DNA of 64,000 bases from Diaporthe sp. PMI_573 (GCA_021399435.1 JAJTUP010000016.1:682001-746000); one strand, 5' to 3'. Counted from the first letter of the stretch, positions 49,401 through 61,638 are shown. Numbers and translations: made by a program. The notes: generated from the sequence alone by a model not told the origin.

Positions 49401-49809
49401 GTCGTCGATCGGGAATGAGAGGGGTGGGCGGCTCGGTTGGGGCGGGTGGTTCCTGTGCAGGGCGCTTCTCTTCGTCGAGCGGTGCTAGGGGCTCCTCCAG
49501 GGTGGGAGCGGGTGGCAAGGCAAAGCCATCCTTCAACTCTGTTGTGGTCTTGAGGTTGGGTATCTTGACCTTTTCCTCCTCAACATCCTGGGCAAAGGTG
49601 TCCTCGACAGCTGGTTGTGGTTTCTCGGCGAGTGGCTTCTGTGCCTGGTCCCGCTCGGCTGCCTGCGGCTGGGGGTTGGGTTGCACGGCGGCTTGCCGGT
49701 AGTCGAAATTATTGCTGTCCCATGCCGAGTTGACAGAGACTCGATAGAACAAGAAGACAAAGACAAATGCGCACGCGACGAAGACGCGGTATCTCCTAAG
49801 ACGAAGCAT
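46438..49809 (-). CDS. GH47 class I alpha-1,2-mannosidase with large internal insert
   Basis: Exon 1 is 46820-49809 and exon 2 is 46438-46738, with an 81-bp GTAAGC...CAG intron inside RYILR/PEAIES, giving 1,096 aa. It is a type II protein: [20 protein letters not shown] near the N-terminus is the signal anchor, followed by a Pro/Glu-rich stalk of about 190 residues. The GH47 domain starts near residue 215. Visible family motifs are [11 protein letters not shown], the acid-bearing [40 protein letters not shown] and the C-terminal calcium-binding TEAHPF. Within the domain, before the last block, sits a low-complexity insert of some 200 residues with a duplicated 19-mer (PAGYGGxDRDGGSK type). 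Family knowledge: GH47 enzymes trim mannose from N-glycans in ER or Golgi, in maturation or in ERAD. All key residues are kept, so an active enzyme is expected. Confidence 0.92.
47291..47404. repeat. Two 57-bp tandem units in the mannosidase insert
   Basis: Units at 47291-47347 and 47348-47404 differ at only a few positions. 57 bp is 19 codons, so the frame of the minus-strand gene is preserved. Confidence 0.85.
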
Positions 49810-50613
49810 CTTGAAGGGCGCCGCTTTAGTGAGTGGATGCCGGGATCGTCACCGGGGGCAAGTGAGGGGAGGCCGTTTTGGGGCGCTCAGAGATGTCGCG
49901 ACAGGTGTCGCGCAGGTTTGTAATCAGGATATACAGTTTGACATGTCAGGAGGGAGCGAAGTGGGAGCAAAGGAGTGGCCAATATGGGTGCGCAGGAAGG
50001 GATACAGCGAGGTTGCGATCCAAGGTGGTTATGCGAGCAAGGGAAGCCGGAAGAGGCCGACGATCATGTTGATGGTCGCAGGGAACGGGTGCAAGTCGCA
50101 AGTCGCCTGTTGCAGTCGCAAGTGACTTTTGGAAGATGCAAGCTGCCGTCAAGCTTGATCGGATGTTTGGTCAGGAAAGAGGAAGGCAAGACAGAAGAAG
50201 AGGCGGCGACATGGCGAATGCGATAGGAGAAGCAAGAGCAGTCGCGAGACAAGGGAGCAGCAAGCATGATGAGATGGACGGATGGGAGGCCACGGTGCGG
50301 TGGGTGGGTGAATGGATTCGGGTCGGTCGATGGAGCCAAGACAACGACGCCTGCACCTGCATGCTACGGCTACGGCACTGTATCTAGACTGGCCAAGCAG
50401 AGACAGAGCTGGGGGGGTTGGGCTCCGTGCTGGCCTTGGCACCGTCTCACAAAGGGAAAGAGCTGGGGTCGACACACCTTGACTTGGAAGACCAAGCATT
50501 CACTAGGACGGCGTGGCGTTGAAATACAAGTCGAGGCAGGGCAAGGCAAGGTAGGGAAGGCAAAGGCGTGGCACGCGACCTGTTGTTGCCGAGGCCTAGG
50601 CCAGGCCCTTGCC

Positions 50614-50635
50614 TGTGTGTGTGTGTGTGTGTGTG
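50614..50635. repeat. (TG)11 microsatellite
   Basis: Perfect TG dinucleotide tract in intergenic DNA. Confidence 0.9.
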
Positions 50636-51518
50636 CTTGTGCTTGCATATGGAAGAGACTAGTGTTCTCAGATGGGCTGCGTGGCTTTGTCTGGCATGTC
50701 TCGCGACAGCCTCCCACGATGCACGCATGCATAGACTACATACTGTGTAGGTGTGTAAGGGGAACAAATACACGGTCAAGGCCGACCGACTGTGGGCCAG
50801 CCAATCTCTCTCAAGACAAAAGGTCAAGGCCAACGTCCAAGCTGGAGCCCAAAGAGGCACAACCAGACACAACATCTCAGCTGAGAGCAGAGCGAGAGTG
50901 GTGCCGTGCGCCGGCAGGCTGGGGACGGACTGACGGAGAACCGTTTTGTTTCTCCCGTTCTAGCCCGTTGTGGAACACGGCGACAGCCCGAAATGGCAAG
51001 TCGAAACAACGGTTGAGCGAGTCCAAACGAGCAGGAGCACACGGACACTTTTTGGAACCGGACCCTGGCTCTCGTCCTCCACTGTTTAAGCTTGTAATTT
51101 GGCTCAACGCGCGAGGACAATCAATCCTCATACGGTCAATTGCACTCGATCAATTTAATTTACTGCTATACTGCTATATATCATCGATGTGCCCTGCAGT
51201 ATACCGACAGAGACACTGCATGATGCAGCAGATACTGTAATGACACAAATGGGGGCCACGTAGTACTACACAGTACATATCATTCCAAGGTTGTGACTGA
51301 TGACCACCCTCGGATGCCACCTTCCGCCTTTCCTCTGACCGAATTAATTGCCTGTCCCGGAATTCTGGGTTGGGCAACCTGGCTTCGACGTCTCCTTCGA
51401 CCTCGACTTCGACTTCGACCACCTCAACCTCTGCAGTCTCCCGTCGATTCTGTCTCGCCAAACTCAGACATGTTCATTCCAATTCCTCTCCACGTTCAGT
51501 ACCCGTACCGTACCGCAC

Positions 51519-51554
51519 CGTATCGTATCGTATCGTATCGTATCGTATCGTATC
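51519..51554. repeat. (TATCG)n pentanucleotide repeat
   Basis: About seven perfect copies of CGTAT/TATCG, preceded by degenerate CGTAC copies from 51504. Confidence 0.9.
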
Positions 51555-52915
51555 AACTCTCAGCTCGAGTCTTGACACCGCGGACCGTCACCGAACAGTA
51601 ACACACCATATCCCCATGCTTGGCAAATTGTCACAGGGCCCCATTCTACCCCTCCGGATCTTGTGCCACCCAGACAGCCAGACTACCGAGCAGCCCGTTC
51701 AGCCCACTCTGCCCGCCTGTGCCCCATGGGCTCCACAGCATTTTATTTTAGTTTAGGGGTCCAACGGCCCCCTCAAAATCCAAATCCTCTCTCCCTCCTT
51801 TGTTCCATCGCTTCCTAGCCCCGCCTGCCCTGTCAGTCGGCGGCTCATCTCCGGCTGACGCTTGTCCCCAATCGATAGATTGATTTAGTCTTGGTCTACC
51901 CACCCACCCACGGCGCGTAGCCCCCAACTCAAAGCCGCCCCCGGCCGTCCAGCCTTGGGGGAGGTGGTGGGTGGCTTTCAGCGGCGGCAGTCGGCTGACT
52001 CCAGCCCACGAACCACCGGCCGGCCTTGTATTTGGTAGCATTCTGAGAGATGTGCCTCAGGATGCCAATAGAGGCCTGGATCCGGCTTCAGCTCCGCGGC
52101 GGCAGAGAAATTCCCGGTCGAACGTGCATATTTTCCGCGGTCCAAAACCGGGAGGCCAGCATTCAGTTTTAAGGAGCGAGTTGTGCATGCGCCGCCACGT
52201 GATCGGTCTTCTGGCCTTCTTCAATCCCAGTCTGCATCGATTGACTACCGTTGTTCGCTGGTCGGAGAACCTAAAGGCCGTGGGCGGCCGTCTCGCAACC
52301 CCGTCTACTCTGCCTTCATTTCGAGCCCTACTGCCGCCCACTTGACCATGCAAGCCTGGCAGTTGAGAATTCTCATCATCATGGCCTCCAGCGAGCCAAG
52401 TGGCTTCGTGCCGGGCTTCATGGCGGTAGAAACCAGCGGCTATCTCCAGTGAACGCCAGATCCGCCACGCGACTTGATCTGCTGCCAAGTCATAGATCTG
52501 GGTAGAATCAAGCCCCATCCGGAGGAAGATCTCATGCAGCAGGATCGCTGCGTTGTGGGATCTCCACAGACGTGCAGTCGTCCCGAAGATCTCCAACGCG
52601 CCTTCCCTGGTGCTGGAGAGAAGTTTTGTTGGCCAGCGCTGGATTCCACTGTTATAGGTACCTAGGTAGTACCTCACATGGCTAGCAACTGGCAACGACG
52701 CCGGGCCAGACTTGCACGTAGGCTGTGCCGCCATGCTTGCATGAGTGGAACCTCGCGTGTGTTGGTCCCGATAGCAACATGGTTGACCCGAACCAACAGG
52801 ACATACCAACCGTCGTGATGTAATCATACGGCCCTGCCGGATCCCCTCTTATGACCTCGACATCTTCCGTACCCCGTCCAGCCAGCTGGCCAAGCATCTG
52901 AACTTCTTGAAGACA

Positions 52916-54222
52916 ATGGCTGCCAAGGGGACAATCCTCGTCACTGGAGCCAACGGTGGTCTAGGCAGTGCCATGGCAGCACAAATCGCTTCCGAGGCCG
53001 AGTTCTCGGTCTACCATGGTCTCTACACCGTCCGCAATACGGAACGCGCGCCGGCGCTCACCTCCGCCCTTGTGCAAGGCACCGCACACGCGTATGACAT
53101 CCTGTCACTTGATTTGACGAAGCTCGACGATGTGCGCAATGTGGCGAAGGAGATTAACGTGAGTCAACTGTGCTCGGTCACTTACACCCCAGCGACATCC
53201 GCTTCATCGTTGTCAATATCCCAGATACTGGTCAAAGTTGCCTGATATTAACAACCCGCGCCACAGAGACGGGTCTCCATTGGCGAGATTCCACCCATTC
53301 GTGCCCTCATTCTCAACGCCGGCTTCCAGGACTTCGGTAAACAGTCGTGGACGGATGATGGACTCGACACTACTTTTGCTGCGAACTATCTTGGCCACTG
53401 GCTCTTTACCCTTCTTCTGCTGGGAAGCGTGGACAAGGAGGCTGGGCGGATTATTGTAATTGGAAGTCAGGGTCATGAGTAAGTGCGGCATTCCACTGTC
53501 CCTTTTCTCCTGGGCAGCAGTATCCCTGGGCCTATGGGGATACACGCTTGGTCCCCGGGCCACTAGGATGGCGATGGTGGACAACCTCATAAACTCACCG
53601 ACACTAACCTACACGGCACTCACCCAGCCCAGACGACCCCCGAAACGCTCGCACGAAGGCCTTCGACGACCCAAAATACAAAACCATCGTCTCCGACGCC
53701 GAGGGCTTCAGCGCCATCGCCAGGGGCGCCTGGAGCCCCGCGACCGAGGACGCAAGCTTCCGCGGCGGCTACCGCCGGTACTGCGCCTCGAAGCTCTTCC
53801 TGGTCATGATGCAGCACGAGCTCCAGGCGCGGCTGCTGGACTCCGACCCGGGCCTCGGGGCCGGCCGCATCTCCGTCCTCGGCGTCGACCCGGGCACCAT
53901 GTCGAGCGGGCTGCAGCGCCTCGCGCCGTGGTTCATCCGCGTGCTGCTCTTCCGGGTCATCTACCCGCTCGTGCTGTGGCTTAACCCGGGCGGTGATAGC
54001 CTCCGGGCGCCGGCGCGGTCGGCGGGGGATGTTCTTGAGGCTGCGTTTGGGGTTGTGGGTGAGGGTGGGGAGATGCCGCGGGATTTGTACTTTGATGGGA
54101 GGGTGGTGGTGGAGACGGGGGAGGAGTCGAGGGATGCTAGGAAGAGGGCGATGGTGTGGAGGGAGACGGCTAAGCTGGCGGGTTTGAGAGATGGGGATAC
54201 CGTGCTTGATAATTGGCAATAG
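52916..54222 (+). CDS. Short-chain dehydrogenase/reductase
   Basis: Three exons: 52916-53158, 53267-53478 and 53628-54222. The introns are 108 bp (phase 0) and 149 bp (phase 2), giving 349 aa. The N-terminal Rossmann motif is VTGANGGLG (TGxxxGxG), the structural motif is LNAGF, and the active-site motif is YCASK (YxxxK). An SQGHD segment precedes the insert before the active site. The C-terminal half contains a hydrophobic stretch (FIRVLLFRVIYPLVLWL), which may attach the enzyme to a membrane. It is a classical NAD(P)-dependent SDR of the retinol-dehydrogenase/Tic32-like type. Substrate unknown. The start at 52916 is the first ATG before the Rossmann strand; no biosynthetic partner genes are nearby. 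Confidence 0.85.
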
Positions 54223-54626
54223 GTAGGTAGGTTAGTTGGATTCGAGAGTCCGGGTTTCAATGAACTATTATAACGTTGACGGCATGTTTGTCTGCCTTCA
54301 GAAAGCGCGTTTTCAGCTGTCAAGCCACGGTAGCACAATGCCCCTACAACCATCCAATGTGGAGTCTTTGCCTAACCACCCTTCCAAGTTTGGGGGCTGT
54401 CGATTTCGCGCGCGGTTCGCCTCATGTTCGCCTGCATATGCAGTCAGCTCGGCATCCTTCAGGCTGCCCGTAAGGCTTTTCTGGGCCCAGTAGAGCTGGA
54501 GTCCGGTGCTGAACAAATGCATTTGCAGTTGCAAGACTGTCAGGCCTCCGGTCCTCCATCATCTTCATCTCACCACTGAGCATCCAAGCGACGTTTGCGG
54601 CCTTGAGTTTCTGTCACATTCTCAGC
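54223..54626. other. Intergenic, promoter of the G-alpha fusion gene
   Basis: About 400 bases with no ORF of note. Confidence 0.5.
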
Positions 54627-56926
54627 ATGGATCCGATATCAGCTATTAGCTTTGTCAGCGCCATCGCCGGGATTGTGGATCTCGTCGCAAAGGGTGTACT
54701 TTCGCTCTCAGACCTACAGTCTAGATACAGGATTGCGGATATCAAGTTCCACCTTCTTATCACACAGTTGTCGACTCTCAAAGTGGCTCTAATTCAGATT
54801 GGACTTCTGGTCGAGGATGTTTCCCACGCGCCCAGGAACATACAACTTGTTAGCGCTCTGTCAACATCCTTATCGTCTTTGGAGACAATAATCGGCGCGT
54901 TGGACAATCGATTATCTCAACTGCAACGGAATGCCGAGGATGGACTGTCGAACTGGGGCAAGTTCAACTACGTGTGGGATGAGCAGACCATGCGTGACTA
55001 CCTGAGCCTGCTGGATCACCAAGTCAACGCTCTTAACCTTCTTCTGTCGGCCTTACAATGGTTCGTATGATCTTTTTGAAAGTCTTTGTGGTTCAAGACG
55101 AATTAATAACAGCGAATCTTCCCAGTCGAACAATTCTTGAGCAAAGTGACATGCTCAGCGACAGAGAGTCTCGGTACATCCTGCAACTCGCCAGGGATGA
55201 GACATCATCGATGAGATGGCTTACAGACACCGATTCAAATTCAATGGCTGGGACGCTGCAGAGCGTGGGGACCCAGGACCTCGAAACAGTACACGCACGC
55301 TTCGATTTCGACTCCGAGGTGTTCACCTCGAGGGCCTATATGGTAGCCTCGAGGGCCAATATGATCGATGCCCTGACGGGTTCCAGGCATAATGGTATCT
55401 CTCACAGCACGGAAATCACGGCCGGCCCACCAAGGGATGATCCTTGTCTCAATGAGTCCAATCAGCAGAACCCCAATGGCATAGCCTTGACTACAATTAT
55501 GGACGTCGACTGTGCTTCTGTGTCAGAGTGTCTTCCGCTCGTATCACAAGACTCTAATGCTGAGCCACAAACATCTCGGACTGCTTTAGTCGAACCAAGT
55601 GACTCCGACGCTCAACTCCCTGACTTTACGATACACACACCGGAGACTTTGGGTCTGCTCGCTCTTGAACTTGGGAGGTCGCCTCCTGTACATAACGCGC
55701 TTCTGACGACCGAGAGACAAGCACGTGGCGGTCTGTCCAAGGCGTCTACAAGGCTACCACTCCGGCTTCGGACAAAGAAACAGCTCCAAGTTCCACCACC
55801 GATGACAATTGGCAGGCTCCAACCTCGCAAGCTTCCGAAGATATTGATCTTGGGAATATCGGAGAGTGGGAAGAGTACGCTGGCCAAGACCATGAGGGCA
55901 GCCCACGGCGACATGAGCGAGTCCTGGCTGGGAGAATACCGCTCCACAATTCTCAACAATACCATCCTGAGTTTGAAGTGGCTCCTGTTCATGGCCGAAA
56001 ATACATACCATGGCAGTCTTCTTCGGGAACGTGGGGCTTTATGGGACTCGGATGCTTTCTCTGCCAGCGTCCGTCTCATTGAGGGGGCAGAAGACGATGC
56101 TTTCCTGTCGACCTTCTCTCTTGCATCCCTCGGATCAGCGGCACAATATTTGTGGAACCATCTTTACATACACGAAGTGTTCAAAACGTCAGGCACGGCG
56201 CAACTACCGATTGGTCCAGGAAGTCAATGCCAGTGGGACTTACCTCTGTACCTTCCAGATTGTGCAGAACAGTAAGTCCGCGATCCCCAAACGCCGCAAG
56301 AGGACGTGGGTATTGTTAATTCGAACACTTACAGCTTCCTCAATTCCATTGAACGAATATTTAAGGAAGATTATGTCCCTTCCTTCGAAGATGTCCTCTG
56401 GGCTCACACTAGGACTACTGGGACGTGGGAGTCCAGATTCGTGATCAACAGCACGGTGTATCAGCTGTTCGATGTCGGCGGAGCAAGATCAGAACGTAAG
56501 AAGTGGATAAACGCGTTCGAAGATGTCAACATGGTTGTCTTCACCTTGGACTTGTCGTGTTACCATCAAGTTCTGAATGAGGACATGGGCACAAACAGGA
56601 TGGAAGAGCAGTTCATGATCTGGGACTCAGTTTCGAACTCAAAATGGTTCTCCAGCGCGAGGATCGCTGTCTTGCTTACTAAAGAGGACAAGCTGAGTCC
56701 AGATATGCTGAGAAGACATCCGTTTGGGGACAAGGTTCCAGACTACGCTGGTGACCCGGAGAGCGCTGATGATATCATTAAGTACATCATATGGCGTCTA
56801 GATGGTCTGATCCGTCGACAAGAGAACTTTAGCAGCGGGCGTGTAAAGTTCTGCAGGTCGGGGACGATATCTGAATCATTGAAAGTCTGGGAGAATTTGT
56901 TCTCGGTGCAGGGGAATGTATTCTGA
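54627..56926 (+). CDS. STAND-type N-terminal domain fused to an altered G-protein alpha domain
   Basis: Three exons: 54627-55060, 55126-56271 and 56335-56926. The introns are 65 and 63 bp, both phase 2, giving 723 aa. Residues 1-180 (MDPISAISFVSAIAGIVDL onward, to NALNLLLSALQCRTILEQ) match the helical N-terminal domain found on fungal STAND/NLR proteins. Residues about 180-375 are a Ser-rich linker. The rest is a G-alpha fold: P-loop GISESGKST (388-396), helical domain ending DCAEHFLNSIERI, switch I AHTRTTG, switch II DVGGARSERKKW, then TKED and a degenerate last loop. Compared with canonical G-alpha, the arginine finger is His (551), the catalytic Gln is Ala (577), NKxD is TKED (642-645) and TCAT is lost. 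No myristoylation signal is possible because of the N-terminal domain. Inference: it binds nucleotide but hydrolyses it poorly, if at all. The first donor is GTTCGT, unusual, but the resulting LQCRT junction is family-typical. Confidence 0.8.
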
Positions 56927-57866
56927 AAGGGAACGGACATTCTAGAGAGGACTACACAGACCTCAATTCCCCAGGAGTATTGAATGATTACATATTTACG
57001 ACCGAAACGTGAATTTCTATTTACTGCTATCAAGATAAATTCCTACAATGACGTGGACGGGCGCCGGCAGGAACCCTAGGAGGCCGAACGGCTTTCCTGT
57101 TGCGGGCCAAAGAGCTCCTCACCTTCAACAGAATTGGTCTATGCCGTCGCCGAAAGAGGTCACTAATATCATTCACTTTTGAGGTGTGTTTTAAGCCCGC
57201 AGTATTAATGCAAGTCAGCCTGTCGTAATAAATCCTCTACTCGCGTAACCACATGTAGAATGGCCAACTCCCTGACGTCTCGACACATCATTGCTCCGCT
57301 TAGCTTTCCTCTCGGTCATGTATTACTGCAATGCAGAGTCCCGATTTATACTCTCTCGTTGATTTATAAAGGGCCATGCTCGAGTCCTGAAAAACCACAA
57401 TCAGAATTCGAGTGATGGAGAATCTGAATCCTTGGGTCTTTTCATGATCGGCCCACTGGTGTGGCACGGTACCTAGATGCGTTGCCAGACCAATGATAGC
57501 CTGGATGAGCCTCAGCCATATCGCTACACGACTTGACGGGCTGTGGTATCAGCTCGAACCCCGCGCAGCTCTAACTTCTCTATAACAACCTTCTCCATCC
57601 TTACCACCTGCGTCGTCTATCAAGCAACGGCGAAGAAGGCTGCAGCAGCGTAGTCATAGCTATGGATCTCGGTTCCCACAGAACGAACAGTTAGCAGGTT
57701 CGGAAGTATCTACCGACACTCCCCCCTAGCACGTCTGCAAAGCAATCCCCGAAGTCCTGCTTTTGTGCAGAAAGAACTCCAATGACCGATGCCCGCTTAA
57801 CCCTGGAGCTCTCGCAACTCAGATCTTAGATTCTTGTCAGCCTCTCCGAAATCTATTTACTGAGAT
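56927..57866. other. Intergenic, no feature recognised
   Basis: About 940 bases between the G-alpha fusion gene and the STAND pseudogene. No ORF with a domain. Confidence 0.5.
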
Positions 57867-60800
57867 ATGGATACCGTCGCCTCGGCCTGGTCGGTGGTGA
57901 CAGCCGCGTACACCGTCATCGACTTCTTCGTAAGCGTAGCGACCGCTGACGAGGACTGCAAACAACTGGTGCGCGAGCTTTACACCACCACGCGCATGGT
58001 CGACAATATTCGGCTACTGGCCAAGGAGAACGCCGAAAAGCTCGAGCAGCTGAATGGCCTCCTAGTTCCCAACGGCGGGCTCGACTAGTTCAGGCACACC
58101 GTGGACGAGCTATCCTCGCGGATTCTGGAGTCAAAAGGCACCATTAAAAAGGGCTATAAGAGGGTGAAATTCGTGTTGAGGCACAAGACTGTTCAGGAAC
58201 TTCTCCAGACCATACAAAGGCAGCAAACTCCGTTCATTGCCTGTTTGGGTGCTGAAAATACGTCCGTCCTTCTCTTCAAGCCCTCATTTCCTCGTTTACT
58301 TTGGCCTGACTCGGTTGTTCAGCAAGTTGTTGCTCCAGGCGACTGCAGATATCAGCGCGCTCGCATCCAAGATGCAATATCTGATAGCTCAAGCAAGCTC
58401 GAACGAAACTCCAAATCAGGGCGGCGTTCCATCTGAAATCAAACATCCCTTCCTCGTCCCATTTCCTCAGGACACACAATTCACTCGTGGTGCGAGATGC
58501 GTACCGTAATATTATTGAATCTAAGTTCGAGACTTGCACCAGAGTCACGTTGTACGGATTAGGTGGTTCCGGGTAAGAAAGACATGATTCCCCCCGCCTC
58601 CCCCCGAACTGGTCAGTATTCACAGTAGTCTATTCTACAATAGGAAGTCCCGCCTTGCCATCGAATTTGCCTACAGGCACAAGAATTCTTGCCCAGTATT
58701 CTGGGTATATGCCAGCAGCGAGACAGTCTTCCGAAGCTCGTATGGCAAGATTGCGCACATAGTACCAGCCCACTTCCGAAGAAGCTTCGAGGAAAGGAAC
58801 GCCATTGGAACAAATGATCACAAGAGAGACGTTGTGTCCTTCAATATGAGGCTGGCCACAGACTGGCTGGAGTATAATGAAAGTGGAGACTGGGTTCTAA
58901 TTCTTGACAACGTCGATAATCCGGCCATGCTCCAAAGACGAGACAACGACCCCTCTATCATGGAGCAACTCCCGGTGCCAAGCAAAGGTAAGGTGTTAGC
59001 GACTTCGCGGAGAAAAGATGTGGCACTCAGCATGTCAGGCAGTGAGACCGCTATCATACAGGTTGATGTTTTCTCGCCTGAGGAAGCAGTGACGTGCTTC
59101 AGGCAACTACTCCCGAACGACAATGCGGCAGACGACGACATTCTGTCACTAGCCAAAGATTCGGGCTTTTTACCCCTGGCCATCAGACAAGCTGCTTCAT
59201 ACATCAGCAATCAGTCTGCCTCAATCACGGAGTACTCAAACTGCTTGACATCAAGTGAATCTTCGACGCTGCTCCTTTTGGAGCAAGAGTTCCGAGACAT
59301 CATGCGTACAGATGATGTCCCGAACTCGGTCCTACGCACATGGCTGGTGTCGTTTGAGCAAATCCGGAATCAGAACCAAGACGCAGCAAATATGCTGTGC
59401 TTTATGGCTACTCTCGACCGTTCAGGGGTTCAAGATTTTATTTTGCAGTTTGTATGGAAGGACCCTCTTGTCTTTCGAGCAAACATTGGCCTTGTCCTTT
59501 CATTCTCCTTCGTCGCAGCCGTCGGTTCTCACAGGGATGTGTACACTATGCATCGACTTGTCCACCTGTCGACTCGAGCATGGATGAAGATGCGAGGAGA
59601 CAATGAAATGATCAGCCGCATGGCTTTGTCGACTATCCTCCAAGGTTTCACAGTCGCCACGGCCTTCCTCCAGTGGCAAGTGGGCCACAAATTCCTACCG
59701 CATGCTCGATCCCTTCTTTCCACAAAGTTCGACGACTCTGAGCTCAATTTAAAGAAAGAGAGACTCAGGAAGCTGGTACAGACATATGATGCACAACCAA
59801 TTTGGCAAATCAGCTCGCAATATAACGCCGCAAAATATATGTCACTGTCAGACGTGAAAGAACTCGTTGACCCAACCCCAACTCTCGTCGCTCACAAACA
59901 CTTCCAAGAATGGCTTCACGGGATCCAGCATCTGCTTTTCCTCGAAGGTTTAGGCGGGTGCGGGAAAACCATTGCATGGTGAGTTGGTTATCCAGTCACG
60001 GGCTCCGAGAACCACAAAAAGGTTCTGCATGGATCAGCAGACTTACTTTACCAGCTATTTCATAATCCAATACCTGAAATCACGGATTGAATCCAATGGG
60101 TCTCGTCCAATTATTGTTTATTACTTCTTTCTACCCCACGCTGTCCCCGAGATCGATATGGTCAAGGCACTGCTCCTCGACATAGTTTCACAGTTCTGCT
60201 TCCCGCGCCTTGTGTCGACTCCCGAGCGCATTAAAACGCTACTGTTCACTGCAGACGACAAGCTTCGATCCAGAGACTATCTGATGGAGGCGGTCAGAGT
60301 CTTGTCTAATGACAGAGACGAGCGGACTTATGTGATATTGGATGGGCTCGACCAGCATGTGCCCGAGATCATCAAAATCATTTCGTACCTCCTTGAGAGT
60401 AGCCCAAAGCTGTCCATCATGGTGAGCGGCAGAGACTGTGGCTTCAAGCACACGCAGATGTTCGGTCAAGCATGGGCAAGAAACGTATCAACGATAATTC
60501 TGAATGACATCCGGGTTCCTATTTTGGGCGATTATATATTGCACCACCTGCGAGGCTTGCAATTCTCAGAGACTGAAAAAATAATCATACAGCAAAGAGT
60601 TCTCAATTGCGCAGAAGGGTAAGTTACCTAAGGAATCATGGCCTGGTGCTCGATACAAATATCGCAGTGTTGTTAACTCGGCTCTTTTGCCTATTCCCTA
60701 GGGACTTTTCCTTCGTCCGCCGCACTATGGACACTCTGACTGAGATCAAGGCCGACCCAAATTCACCTTTAGAAAAGATGAATTCTGATAGGTTCAGTAT

Positions 60801-61638
60801 CTATCGATCAATTCTTGAAAGCGTCGATGCAGCAAATCAAAAGCAGGTCTCAGTCCTTCTAAGATAGGTTGCCTTAGCTTTCCAGCCCCTGACGGAGCGT
60901 GAACTGTCAAGCATCCTGGACTTGCAGTGTCCAGACTGCCCAACTTTTCCTGTCATGGAGATTGTCGGGATGACCAAGGGGATGTTGGTCACGCAAGACA
61001 TCAGATCAGACAATTCACGATCCGTGGAATCCGTGGTCAAACCAGCGGACCAGTCTGTCTCAGGCTTTCTCTCCGTAAGAGAGGCAGGCGAATTCCCGGT
61101 CGCCAAATTGGCAGGCACACACAAAAGTATATTGGACGTCTGTCTCGAAATCCTGCTTGAGCGTGGGAAAAGCCAATCTCCGGACCCCGATCAGCACCCT
61201 CTTCTGCAGTACGCAGCGAAGTTCTGGCCAAAACATCTAGACCAAGCAATGAAAAGCGATCTACACAAAGAGTCCTTTAGCAACAAGACGAATGACTATC
61301 TTCGCCGGCTATTCGACGCCGCGGCACCAGATACGTTTCTCTGCTGGCTTCGTCTGTCCGATCCCGTGGAGCCAGAGCTGGGTGCCCAGCCGGAAAAAGA
61401 ACTAGAAGATTTCAGACCAATGGAGTTCTACATACGCATGTTCAACTTGCAACGTTTTGGGGTGGATGGCCCAAAGGATTCAGTAGCGGAGAGTCAGGGA
61501 GTCAGAGACGGCAGCCACCACTTGCAACCTTCCACGGCGGATACTCAAAGCCTTTCGGCAGAGGAAGATCGCCAGGGAGACAGGCCCAGCAGCCACCGCC
61601 ATGCAAGACATCGCATACTGTGTTGTCGTCCGCACTGA
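57867..61638 (+). pseudogene. Decayed STAND gene: N-terminal helical domain, NB-ARC module, NACHT module
   Basis: The N-terminus (MDTVASAWSVVTAAYTVIDF; later KRVKFVLRHKTVQELLQTI) resembles SesA/Helo-like helical domains. An in-frame TAG lies at 58086-58088. Frame changes follow near 58240-58330 and at 58495. The NB-ARC module then reads well: YGLGGSGKSRLAIEFA with a 71-bp intron (58573-58643) inside the P-loop, WVLILDNVDN, KVLATSRRKD and GFLPLAIRQAASYI. Its winged-helix region runs in frame, without TPR repeats, into LVDPTPTLVAHKHFQEWL and a second P-loop FLEGLGGCGKTIA. The NACHT part has introns 59979-60054 and 60619-60701, Walker B TYVILDGLDQ, and a TAG at 60865-60867 where the family has Trp. 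It ends at 61638 without WD or ankyrin repeats. Family knowledge: such proteins act in fungal programmed cell death and non-self recognition. At least two stops and two frameshifts make this copy inactive. Confidence 0.75.

Larger units (their letters stand above)
49810..52915. other. Long intergenic region between mannosidase and dehydrogenase genes
   Basis: About 3.1 kb. The promoter of the mannosidase lies at its left end. Two long ORFs exist here (plus strand 50266-51240, minus strand 52057-52827), but neither has a domain and the first translates a TG microsatellite, so I do not call them genes. TG and TATCG microsatellites are listed separately. Confidence 0.4.

Noticed and set aside
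50266..51240. 324-codon plus-strand ORF
   Set aside because: It translates a TG microsatellite as Val-Cys repeats, has no domain and lies in a low-complexity intergenic region.
52057..52827. 256-codon minus-strand ORF upstream of the dehydrogenase
   Set aside because: No domain or family-like pattern and no supporting splice or promoter signal; it ends within the promoter region of the next gene.
57530..57600. tRNA-like box B (GGTTCGAG on the minus strand)
   Set aside because: The flanking bases do not form a T stem, and no box A or acceptor stem could be found.
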